This document shows, in pieces, positions 21,295-30,795 of a stretch of 64,000 bases of DNA (positions are counted from its first letter, which is position 1; every line of letters starts with the position of its first letter). Made by a program: the position numbers and the translations under genes. The stretch covers positions 682,001-746,000 of the forward strand of contig CP145413.1 in assembly GCA_036867785.1 (NCBI GenBank), in the 5' to 3' direction. The notes under the pieces are model-generated. The model had not been told where the DNA came from, ran no database searches, and was given only the letters and a program-made list of their open reading frames with translations. The stretch is from Plasmodiophora brassicae. Taxonomy: Eukaryota > Endomyxa: Phytomyxea > Phytomyxea > Plasmodiophorida.

Positions 21295-23334
21295 TCACGT
21301 CGTGGCCAGCCAGTCGAAGTCGGCAACCAGCGGCAGGTGGTCGGATGGGAACCGGGGGCTGGGCAGAGCCGTGAACTCCGACACGATCTCCTCCGACGGC
21401 ATGTCCAGGTTGCCCAGGACGCGCAGGTGGTTCTTCGTGAAGAAGATGTAGTCGAGGACGCCGACAAACGACCCGGTGAAGTTCGTGAATCGGGGCTCGT
21501 GCGGCCCATACGCCGACATGAGCGGTAGGCGATGGGTGACCGCCTCGGCGGGCGGCAGAACGTCGTAGTCGGAGGCCATGTGGAAGACCTCGTGGTCCGG
21601 GTGCACTCGCTCGGTCTGGATCAGCTCGTAGACGGGCGAATCGGGTTTCGAGTTGAAATCACCACACAGGATCAGCGGCAGGTTCCTCGACAGGACCAGC
21701 TTCTCCAGCTCCTGGCACAGGATGAACGTCTGCCACAGCTTGACGTCCTCGTACTCGGGATCCCAGAAGATGTGCGTGTTGGCCACACACAGCCGGCGTT
21801 TGCGCTGGCGACGAGCGCTGGCAGCCGCCGCCGACCCGGCCGGCAACGGAGGCGTCAGCTCCTCCAGGACGACCACGACGGCAATGTTGCCGCGAGACAA
21901 GCGCCGCAGGGCAGACGACCGGAACTCGCTGCGCCCATCGAGGCGCTGTCGAGCGGCCTCGTTGAACTCGATCGAGTACTGCTCCATGAGGGCGAACCGC
22001 GACGTGCGATAGAAGATGGCGCACCCGTCCATGGAGTTGGACTTGTGGCCCATGGCCGTCCGCGTCTTCATCTTGAAGATGCCGTCGTAGCCGAGCGCCT
22101 TGAGCTGCGGCTGGAAGAACTCGTCGAAGTGATCACCCTGGACCTCCTGCAGACAGATAATGTCGCCCTGCTGCTGCTGGATCTCCTTCAGGATCAGGTT
22201 GCGTCGGTAGTTCCAGAGCAGGGCCCAGAGCGCACAGTACGGGAACACCTGCCTGGTGGCGTAGATGGCGGCCAGCGTGTTGTAGCAGACGACGCGGAAG
22301 GCGGAGGCCGACGGCGTTCCGTTGTGATGGTAGATGAAGGGTCGGGGCGGGGCCGCCTCCGGTTCCGGCAGGACCGGCGACGTCGCCTTCGACATGACCG
22401 CCATCTTGGTGTCGCCGTCCGGAGACGTCAGACGGACCTCCATCTGGATCATCCTGCCTACGTCGTCGGCCCTGGGCGTGTACAGTTTGTCCCTGGAGAC
22501 CTCGGTCCAGATGTTGCGCAGGCAGGGCGGGTACCGGCGCATCAGGTCGTGATAGTCGGACGACAGCGTCGCCGCCAGCTCCGCCTTGGACAGTGAATCG
22601 ACAATGGCCGTCGTCGACAGCGGCATGTCGACGTCGGCGTCGTCATGATCCCAGGGAGCATACGGAGGCGCCGAGCTCGACGCCGCCGCCGCCGCCTGCG
22701 GTGTGCCTGCGGCGCTGCCCCCTGCCAGACCGGCGGCGGGAGACGGGTGGCCGGCCGGCGCGCCCGCCGCCGCCGCCGCCTTGAACCTGGGCGCCGCGTG
22801 CATCTGCCGATGGGCGGGCCACGATTCCGCCCAGTGCTCGTTGGAGCAGAAGTACGACAGGTGCACGGGCAGCGACAGCTTCAGGCACGTGAGGCACTGG
22901 ATCTTGGCGCCGCCATTGCAGTGCGTCACCGAGCAGATGCGCTGCTGGCCTCGGAACCACCTGTACTGCAGGCGCCCGTCGTCCTGCGACAGGTCCGCCG
23001 CCGACTGGTTGCCCTCGGCGTCCTTCAGCAGGACGTACGGCTTGAGCTCACAGTTCTGCACGGGAGGGTTGTGCAGGATGCGCACCGACGCGACCTGGGT
23101 GCCGCCGGGCGACCCGAGCAGCGTCGGCGGCACGACCGCGCCGGGCAGGAATTCCGGGTCGATCGCCGTCACCGGGTAATGGTCGGCGCGCGGCGCCTGT
23201 GGATACGTGCCGGCGGCGGGCGGGCTGGCGGCCGCAGCGGCACCCGGCGGGAACAAGGACGAATCCGACCTGGATCGTGCGGATCGGACATCGGCGTCGG
23301 CAGCGCCCGGATCCGGGTCGTCGCTGCCGAACAT
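21295..23334 (-). CDS. CCR4-type deadenylase with an N-terminal MYND-like zinc finger
   Basis: A single exon encodes 679 residues. The C-terminal two thirds form an exonuclease-endonuclease-phosphatase domain of the CCR4/CNOT6 class: CYNTLAAIYAT, CLQEVQ (metal-binding Glu), MDGCAIFY, ANTHIFWDPEYEDVKL, LCGDFNSKPDSPVYE, LDYIFF and the terminal SDHLPL with the catalytic His. Upstream, residues about 155-195 carry CSVTHCNGGAKIQCLTC.....YFCSNEHW...H, a MYND-like finger known from plant CCR4 proteins. Leucine-rich repeats of yeast and animal CCR4 are absent. It should shorten poly(A) tails in the CCR4-NOT complex in the cytoplasm. Ala/Pro/Gly-rich low-complexity tracts lie around the finger. Confidence 0.88.
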   Translation of the reverse strand: MFGSDDPDPGAADADVRSARSRSDSSLFPPGAAAAASPPAAGTYPQAPRADHYPVTAIDPEFLPGAVVPPTLLGSPGGTQVASVRILHNPPVQNCELKPYVLLKDAEGNQSAADLSQDDGRLQYRWFRGQQRICSVTHCNGGAKIQCLTCLKLSLPVHLSYFCSNEHWAESWPAHRQMHAAPRFKAAAAAGAPAGHPSPAAGLAGGSAAGTPQAAAAASSSAPPYAPWDHDDADVDMPLSTTAIVDSLSKAELAATLSSDYHDLMRRYPPCLRNIWTEVSRDKLYTPRADDVGRMIQMEVRLTSPDGDTKMAVMSKATSPVLPEPEAAPPRPFIYHHNGTPSASAFRVVCYNTLAAIYATRQVFPYCALWALLWNYRRNLILKEIQQQQGDIICLQEVQGDHFDEFFQPQLKALGYDGIFKMKTRTAMGHKSNSMDGCAIFYRTSRFALMEQYSIEFNEAARQRLDGRSEFRSSALRRLSRGNIAVVVVLEELTPPLPAGSAAAASARRQRKRRLCVANTHIFWDPEYEDVKLWQTFILCQELEKLVLSRNLPLILCGDFNSKPDSPVYELIQTERVHPDHEVFHMASDYDVLPPAEAVTHRLPLMSAYGPHEPRFTNFTGSFVGVLDYIFFTKNHLRVLGNLDMPSEEIVSEFTALPSPRFPSDHLPLVADFDWLATT

Positions 23335-23694
23335 GTGCTGCGTGCTCGGCGACGTGCGGTGGCCGGCGACGACGACGACAACGCTGCTTGGTCACGGACC
23401 TGGTCGCTGGACGGCAGAACCACGTTGCGAGGTGCGGCGGCGGCCGGCGACAGTTTTAGGCAAGTGCCGTGTGCCGTCGACAGTGACCGACGCCCACCGT
23501 CCAAGACGCGCTTCCCCGGCCACGCACTTTGCCACGCAGTCGCTGGGCCCTGCGGCAACCGGGGTCTGCAGAGGCAGGACTGGGCGGGCACACACGTGCA
23601 CCTCTGATCCAGACCGACGCAGCAGCCGGCGCGCCGTCCCGCATGGACCCGGACACATGACACCGTTGTGCCTCGTGCCCCATCTTCTGTATTT

Positions 23695-26196
23695 CTATTC
23701 GACTGCGGATGTCTCGCCGGCACCAGGGCCGCCCGTGGCAATATCAATGACAACGTGTGGCCGAACGACAAAGAGCGCCGCGTCTCGACCACGTAGTGTG
23801 AAGTCCATTGAGACCTGGTGCCGGTCGACCGCGATGCTTGACTGGACAGACGATGCCGTTGGGCGGCCTACTTCCATACGGGCCACCGATGCAGGTGGCC
23901 AGACCATGTCGCTCTCGTCGATGTCGCATTCCAGGTGGATGGGAATCGATTCGCGGTTCGCGTTCGTCACGACAATGCCGATCGATTGATCGGACAGGCT
24001 CACCCAGGTGGACGTGGCAATCGAATCCCATTCGTCGACGGCATTTGCATCGCGGCCAATGAAGGTACGGTGCCGGCGAGGTTGGGCGGGCGACGCCACA
24101 GTGGGCCGAACCGCAGTGATCGTAGCCGGGCGGGTCATGCGCCCAAGGACCAGGTAAGGGCGCGCCAGCTCGCGGTACTGCGAAAGCAGGCGCACATAGG
24201 CGACCTCGTCAGCATACTTCGCGCTGGTGAGGTCGTCGAATAGGCCCATGGCCGGTGGCACCGTCGTGCCGCTCATGGAGAACCTGAGTAACGAACGTGC
24301 TGTCAGCATGCACGGCAGGGTTGGCGATAAACCCAGGTTACCATCCCAGCGCCACTCCTGCGCTCCACATGTACGCCAGCTTGGCAGCGAATACGTCAGG
24401 ATTCGGATCCAGATCCGACCGGAAGAATTCCTGCCCGAATGTGTACACGTAGCCGCCGTATATGGACGGGAACAGCGGCACCGACCTGACTTGCGACGAC
24501 GCTGCGCCGAATTCGAAGGCCTACGAAGCAGCAAATGGTGAGGCAGGTGTGCCCATCAGACGGACGCGATATGGCCGACCTGTAGGGTCAGCATGCCATG
24601 GACGCCGCCGATATACGGTTCCGCGTTGCTCTCGGTGACAATCGGCGCTTGGTGCTGGGCGCACTGGTCGAGCATGGCAGTATAGCCGTGAACCCATTGT
24701 GGCCCACCGCCAATGTCGCTGTGGCCATGCGTCCCGTCGAAACACGGCACGGCGGCGGCGGCGGCGATCTGGTCAATGTAGAGGCCATCGACACCGGCCT
24801 GCGGACCGACGAGGTCACCGACGACTCCAGCGATCGTCTCCTGCCAGTACGATGTGGACGGGCACATGACGGCGAACGCGGCGCCGGACCCATACGATTC
24901 CCTGTAGATCGACAGCGACGACGGGTCGGGATCTGGACGATGCGGTGCCGATTTGGCCGCCCATTGCCTGGCGTGATCCGTCTGCCACTTGTCGATGCCG
25001 ATGTCGAATATGCGGCCGTTGATGTATGGGAAGACTCGTATGCCGGCGTGCTGCAGGCGTTCGACGGCAGACCTGAACCCGTCCTTGGCGGGCATGTACT
25101 CGGGGTACCCTGTGTCGAACTTGTGTCTGGCGTGCCACTCGTACCAATGCAGGGCCAAGTCGGCCTGGAACAGGCGTCGCATGGCCATAGCGTGCGCCAC
25201 AACTACTTCCGGGTCGCCTTGCTGATCGTCAAACACGTCGTACTGTTGCCAGCCGGTGTTGATCCAGATGTGCTGGGCCAGGAGCCAGTCGGGAACATCG
25301 CCGCGGGTCTGCATCGGACCACGCCCAATCCACCATGCGTGACCTTCGACGAACCGTGTCCGGTAGAGATGGGCGGCATGCCAGTAGTCATGCACAGGCA
25401 TCAGTACCCACTGGAACGGGACCGTCACTGTGCGCCCATGCAGCGCGCGACCTTGCACCGATGGCCAATACGACACGCCCATGGCAACGGAACCGTTGGC
25501 CGATGCTATGGTTCGCATGGTCTTGGACGACGCCAGGGAATCGTGTGTCCCGAAGTACAGTGCCGAGTACAGGTGATGCCGGTGCGGGTGCGGGTCCGGG
25601 TCGTCCAGCTCGATGGCCATGAACTGCATCGTGCAGTCGCCCGACGGGTACGTGCCCGACATCTGCGCCATACGGGTGCGGTCCTCGACAACCAGGCCGA
25701 AACCGTGCGGGAACAGAACGGAACGCGCCCGAGGGAACGCGCCGATGATGAACTGGATGTCCCAGATGGCAATGGCGCCCGGCCCCGTGTAGTCGCGTGC
25801 CAACACGTCGAATTCGACCGAGATGGCGTCCTGCGATGCCGTCATCGTGATCTGGACATCGATGCCACGACCGTCGATGTCTTTCCACCGCATCAAGGCC
25901 ATGTTGGCCGATCGAGTGAACCGGCGCGCTCGGGCCCAGCTGCCGTCGTACGTGACCGACAGGTTCGAGTCGACCACGGTCAGCGACCACATTTCGTGTG
26001 CCGATACTGACACGGCGCGCCCGCCCATATCCATCTCGACGATCCGCAGCGCATGCCGGTCAATGCCTAGCTGCAGATGGTCGCATCGCAGATATTCTAT
26101 GGGAGACGGATCGTGCGCGCCCAGTAACGTTCCAGCAGTGCTGGCCACCAGTGCAAATGCGATGACGACGGAAATAGGGCCGGCAGATGTCATCAT
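23695..26196 (-). CDS. Secreted DUF6259-like (glycosidase-fold) protein
   Basis: Exons 26196-24580, 24520-24342 and 24283-23695 (introns 59 and 58 bp). A signal peptide begins at MMTSAGPISVVIAFALVAST (start 26196 or 26193). The body resembles DUF6259 proteins, which are predicted glycoside-hydrolase-like (beta/alpha)8 barrels: IWDIQF, WINTGWQQYD, LALHWYEWH, GIRVFPYINGRI, GVDGLYIDQIAAA and VTESNAEPY. The acidic residues in LYIDQ and TESN are candidate catalytic positions by analogy with GH clan members. A beta-rich C-terminal domain follows. Substrate unknown; extracellular carbohydrate degradation is inference. The reading frame upstream to 26331 is open but lacks a second sensible start. Confidence 0.65.
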
Positions 26197-26510
26197 GTAC
26201 CCGCCAGTGGACGGCAACCTACCGTGTATGGTGACGTCGGGATTGGCGAACAATGGGCAGCGCACGTATCCAAGAAGGGTCGCGGGGAGTCGCGAGTCGC
26301 GACCGATGATGGCCCGGCAGAGCCCGCGCAAAATGGGCCCGTGCTCGCGTTTTGCCGAAAAACGTCATGGCCCGGCCGACAGGGACCCGAAAGTCCCAAT
26401 CGAGGGAGGCACAGTGTTGTTGGGAGTTGTGACCAGCGAGGCCCCGCCACGCCGCCGCCCACACGCACCCTGACAGCAGCGGTCGACGGAGACACCGGGC
26501 ACTGACCGCC

Positions 26511-26929
26511 ATGGCCAAGGATGAGCACGCCAACGCCAATATCCAGGCACCAGCAGCATCGGCGCCGGCCGGTGCACTGCCGGCCGAGGCCCGCCTGTCG
26601 CAGTCTTGGGACGAATGTATCGAGCATTTCGTGGTGAAGACCGGCTACGGCATCATTGCCGGTGGCCTGGCTAGCTTCATCTTGTTCCGTATGTGAACGA
26701 ACTTGACGCGCCATGCAAATTACGCGCCTGACTTGGACAACGTGTAGGGTCGCCAACCTCTCGGGCTCTCGTAACGGGTCTGGCGGGCGGGTTCGGTGCC
26801 GGCCTGTCGTACAGCGACTGCCAGTCTCTACTGTGCAAATCGAAGGGCGCCAAGGACTGCAAATCGAAATGCCCAGTAACAGGAACGGCGACGGGAACGG
26901 CGACCGGCACCGAGGCTGCCCAGCATTAA
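26511..26929 (+). CDS. MIC10: MICOS subunit MIC10
   Basis: Exons 26511-26688 and 26748-26929 with a 59 bp intron. The protein (about 119 residues) has two membrane segments, each with the glycine motifs that define MIC10: GYGIIAGGLASFILF and GLAGGFGAGLSYSDCQ. The N-terminal SQSWDECIEHFVVK matches the family start before TM1. MIC10 oligomers bend the mitochondrial inner membrane at crista junctions. The C-terminal tail is longer than usual and Lys/Cys-rich, then Thr/Gly-rich (TGTATGTATGTE). It is divergent from the secreted protein gene, with 314 bp between starts. Confidence 0.85.
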
Positions 26930-27110
26930 TTTGACGGCTGTCACCTGATCGCCGCCGGGGATGCCTCACACAAGCGCGGCTGTTTCCGCAATATAAGACG
27001 GACGGATATGCGGCATGAGACGGTTTCAATTTAGGGATCGATTGATAGTTACGTAGTTTACTTGGCAAGCAGTTAGGTACATAGATAGCTTGATATGTCG
27101 CGCGTCAACA

Positions 27111-27901
27111 TCAATGTGCCAGCTTCCAGACGACAATGAAGATGGCCGCCAGGACAATCAGCATGATCATGACCCAGATGAACTTGTCGGTCGCTAGACG
27201 CCGACCTAGTCGTTTCCCGATGAATATGGCACGATCTAGGGTGTCCTCGATCTCGAACGCTTGATCATGGATCCGCGTCAGCTGTTCGCCCTGCTGTTTC
27301 AGCTTGGCCGCTGTCCTACAAGCTCACGAGTCAGCGCCCATTAATCATATATATCCTCATGCATGGTTACTCTGTGCCGACTGCCTTGGTTTCCTCGATG
27401 ATTCGCAGAGCATTGTTGCCTGAATCCGTGGTTTGTGCCATCAGACTCTGCCCATACGCCAGCAGACGCCGCTCTCGCTCCACTTCGTCGATTCGCTCCG
27501 ATACAAAGTCGCTGCTTTCTATAACAACGTTGGCGTTAGCTTGTTCGAATTCGGACCGTGCCCACTCCAGGTCCCGTTGGAACTCTTTGACCTTGTCGCG
27601 ATGGGCGCGTAGCACCTGTAAGACATGATCAGTCGCGTACGTGAGCAAAACGGCAGTCTGCCCTAGCACATGGCGTACGTACGAATCTCCATCTGTGGCA
27701 TTCGTCAGGTGACAGTAATCGGCATTCGCTGTCCAAGATCTTGAGCTCGCGGCTAACAAGCGACACGCTGGACGTGAGCTTATCGAGAAGAGCCTGCCGG
27801 TCGGCAGGCCGATCCAGGTCGGCCAGCGTGCGGAACTGGACCTCACAGTGGTTGATGCTGTCGACCAGACAATCATGCCGCAGATCGACGTCGGTACTCA
27901 T
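27111..27901 (-). CDS. NPSN-like Qb-SNARE
   Basis: The C-terminal exon (27315-27111) and the end of the preceding one encode a Qb SNARE helix (VGTETAAKLKQQGEQLTRIHDQ...) and a single membrane anchor (FIWVMIMLIVLAAIFIVVW) with ATDK before it, the NPSN signature. The N-terminal exon (from 27901) has a helical region (LDKLTSSVSLVSRELKIL). Intron 27316-27370 (55 bp) joins in phase. The junction near 27690 is unresolved: the two parts are in different frames, and either a 31 bp GC-AG intron or a frameshift would be needed. NPSN SNAREs act at the plasma membrane and phragmoplast in plants and are absent from animals and fungi. Confidence 0.72.
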
Positions 27902-28601
27902 GACGACAGGGAACCGGTTCAGTTGTAACAGCGATGACGACGCAGAGCGCGCAATTCCGCATGACCCACCCGTCCAGCTATTTTCGGATAGTCCGATGCC
28001 CGTACGTCACCGTACGTCACTTACCGGTAATGGCATGCGGCGGACTGGGTGTATAATTCGGGACGAACCTACGGCTCATGGTCACATAACGCGTGAAACA
28101 GGCCTGCCGATTTGCCAAGATCCCGGAGCATGCCCTCCAAGATGCTAAGACAGGAAGCAGTTCGCTCGGCGACCCAGTGCAGTGTGAACACGTAGCCGGG
28201 ATATTTTTATGACCGCACTGATCAGTGTCGCTACCTAGTCTGATCCTGGATACGCTGGCGCTGCGCGCAGAACCGATGATGCCATAACCGAAATGAAGGC
28301 TGTCATTCGTAACGTCAACAGGCGACATCATCATATATGACTTCAACATGTTCATTGCGCTCCTGCCTACGTTGTTTGAAGGCTTCAGGCTTATGCCTGT
28401 GTAACGAACTGAGGCGCACTTTCCCCGGCCCGGGTAGGTAACTCCGTGGCGGAGTTCGTGGCGGCTGTCCAGTTGGCCGTTGAGTTTGCATAAACCAGGC
28501 CTTCTGTCCTGTTGTCAGTGTGAGGCTATCACCAGCACGGGTCAAAAACAATCCCCGAGTCCCGTGTTCAGCACACGTAAACTCAACAAGAATTCGGGCT
28601 C
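27902..28601. other. Spacer leading into the transposon block; possible LTR of element E
   Basis: No gene is recognised. The stretch from about 28399 (TGTGTAACGAACTG) to about 28550 (CAAAAACA) starts with TG, ends with CA and lies just upstream of element E's gag, so it may be its 5' LTR. No second copy is present in the window to prove it. Confidence 0.3.
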
Positions 28602-29900
28602 ATGACGACCGAGAACGGCGGTGATGGCGCAGGCGCGCAGGTTGGTGGTGGTGATGGCCCAGGCGCGCAGACCATCCGGGTCAAGGCCGAGGACATAGTC
28701 AAGATCCAGTCGACGCTGGACGTCATCCTGGAGCGGCTGGCAGCGGTGGACGCGGGCAGGGCGGACACGGATGCTACGGTCGCAGCGCTGGGACTGGACC
28801 TGGAGGAGATCAAGGAGGTTGTCAGAAACAGGGCGGCGGCGCCTCCGGAGCGGGGCAACCAAGCAGGAGGTGCGAGGGAAGATGGGAGCGCCGGGGTCGC
28901 CGCAGAGCCCGGGACCAGAGCACTCTTGCGAGGCGCAGTGTGCGTGCCACGTGGCAGCAGCATTGGCGACGACGAGGACGATATCGGAGGACGCTATGGA
29001 AGGGGTGGCCGGTGCGAAGGCTACGAAACAGATGACCGTCGTCAACTGCCGACCAAGATATCCCTCAAGGAATGCTTGTGTAACCCCTGGAAGAGCAAGG
29101 AGGAGGTGAAGACGTGGCTGAACCGGGCCATCGCGACGGTGCGACGATTGAGGGCCAGCCGAGACGACATACAGGACTATGTCATCAGCAAGTTGATGGA
29201 ACCGCAGCTGCGGGCCCATGTGGTGGCGTCGGCACGACTGCTGCCTGACGCGCCGTTCGTCGACGTGCTAATCGACGCGAGAGACAAGCTCCTGGGCACC
29301 ATGCAGACCCGAACGCGAGTTCGTTCGTGGAAGAGTGCGGCGCGAGCGCTCAAGCAGGCCGACAACGAGTCGTTGAGTGACTTCCTGGTCGTCAGCAAGT
29401 TGATGGAACCGCAGCTGCGGGCCCATGGGATGGCGTCGGCACGACTGCTGCCCGACGCGCCGTTTATCGACGTACTAATCGACGCGGGAGACAAGCTCCT
29501 GGGTACCTGCATGCAGACCCGAACGCGGCGTTCATGGAAGAGTGCGGCGCGAGCACTCAATCAGGCCGAAAACGAGTCGTTGACTGACTTCCTGCCGAAA
29601 TTGGAAACGGTCATTAACGAGTTCGTCGAGAACGATCCCGAGAACGCCGACGACGAGGAGATATTCGACATCTATTTGGCGGCGATCACCGCTGACGTGA
29701 AGGCGACCCTGGAAACGGAGCACAATCTCTGGGCGCACCTGGACGTGCGGGAGACGTACCTGGACAAGGTGAGGTACCTCAGGGAATGCCTATACGCCCA
29801 GCGCGCCAAGGAAGACGCCCAGTCGAAGAAGCGGATGTTGGTGGTGGCGGTCTCCAGGCCGCCCGTGTGCAGCACCTGCAACAGCAGGGACCACTCCTGA
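28602..29900 (+). pseudogene. Gag protein of element E, with internal duplication and a stop in the zinc knuckle
   Basis: The 432-residue frame has an N-terminal coiled coil (VKIQSTLDVILERL) and a retrotransposon gag core (WNRAI-like LNRAIATVRRL, LETVINEFVENDPEN...). A 207-base unit (about 29183-29389) is repeated in frame at 29390-29596 with several substitutions, so 69 residues occur twice. The frame ends with TGA exactly inside a CCHC knuckle: CSTCNSRDHS, stop, RDC. The same frame stays open for about 50 more codons with a second Cys/His cluster. It is either an inactivating change or a readthrough site. Confidence 0.7.
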
Positions 29901-30318
29901 AGGGACTGTGACCGCGCACGCGCCAAGGGGAGCTGCAGGGCCAGTAATGGAGCCCAGCACTTCCGGTTCGAGTGTCCGAGGCGCAATGCAAGCCCGCAGT
30001 TGAGCGACGTGGGCGCGACAACGAATGGACCGACGATACCGGCAGTAGCCATGAGACCGTAGGCAGCGAAGGCGTCAGCGGGCGCGACGGCGCCGGCCGC
30101 GTCGTCCGGCTGCCGGGGCGGGGCAGCCGCAACCGTCCCAATCCCCTTTGATCCAGGAGGGCAGGGGGAACTGCGATCGGTCGCAGCGTTCGAGAACGAG
30201 GTCGTCGGCGACCACGTGCACGCCATGGTGGACATCACTGATCACGGTGTGCGGACGACGCATGACGGCGTTGCTCGACACGTGGGCATGAGCGGTCAAC
30301 ATCGCGAGCCGGTACGCA

Positions 30319-30573
30319 GTGCAGGCGGCCGGTGTGGCGGTGACGCGAGGGGCGCTTCAGCTGGAGGACTTCGCGGCTCAACCTGTCGAGAATGCCGGAG
30401 CAGCGGAGCTTCCGTTCAGCATCGGTGGGGCACAGACGACCATCGGGGTCACTGTGTGTGACGACGCGATGCCGCACGACGTCATTATCGGCCTCCCACA
30501 ACTGCATGCGTGGCGAACGCGATGGGACCTGGCGCAAGGTCACGTCGAGATCCCAGGCGTCGCGTCCTTCTGA
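30319..30573 (+). pseudogene. Retropepsin C-terminal fragment of element E
   Basis: A short frame carries the second half of a retroviral-type aspartic protease, ending with the hydrophobic-hydrophobic-Gly motif VIIGLPQLHAW. The catalytic D-T/S-G segment expected upstream (near 30200) is degraded and in another frame. It belongs with the gag upstream and the pol remnants at 58123-59317. Confidence 0.5.
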
Positions 30574-30648
30574 CCTGCCCGTACGACGAACGGGGCGGAC
30601 GTTTCAGTTGTGCCTGATGGAGGACGTTGACGTGCGGCGGGACCAAGT

Positions 30649-30782
30649 TGTCAGGAGACGACACGACGGACGACTATTGTCTCCACAACACGGAATTAAC
30701 CGACTGCCGAAGCCGTCGGTTGCCGTGGACGTTTATTCAAACTGCGCGGCTGCGCGACCCCCGTCGCGGTCGTGCCATAACA
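30649..30782 (-). repeat. 3' LTR of chromovirus A
   Basis: 134 bp, TG...CA on the + strand. Bases 30667-30782 match 58002-58117 with one difference seen. It contains AATAAACGTCCACGGC (minus strand), shared with the LTRs of elements F and G. The flanking base set CAAGT precedes it. Confidence 0.85.
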
Positions 30783-30795
30783 GTATAGTCCCCTG

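Larger units (their letters stand above)
28602..30648 (+). mobile_element. LTR retrotransposon E, left part (gag and protease end)
   Basis: This is the 5' part of a + strand Ty3-like element. Its right part lies 27.5 kb away at 58118-59317. Both ends of the interruption carry the 5-base TSD CAAGT (30644-30648 and 58118-58122), so element A inserted here. Content: gag (28602-29900), a broken zinc knuckle, and the end of an aspartic protease (VIIGLPQLHAW near 30490). Confidence 0.75.

Noticed and set aside
21532-22596. A 354-residue plus-strand frame opposite the CCR4 gene
   Set aside because: It lacks motifs and mirrors the conserved exonuclease domain on the minus strand.
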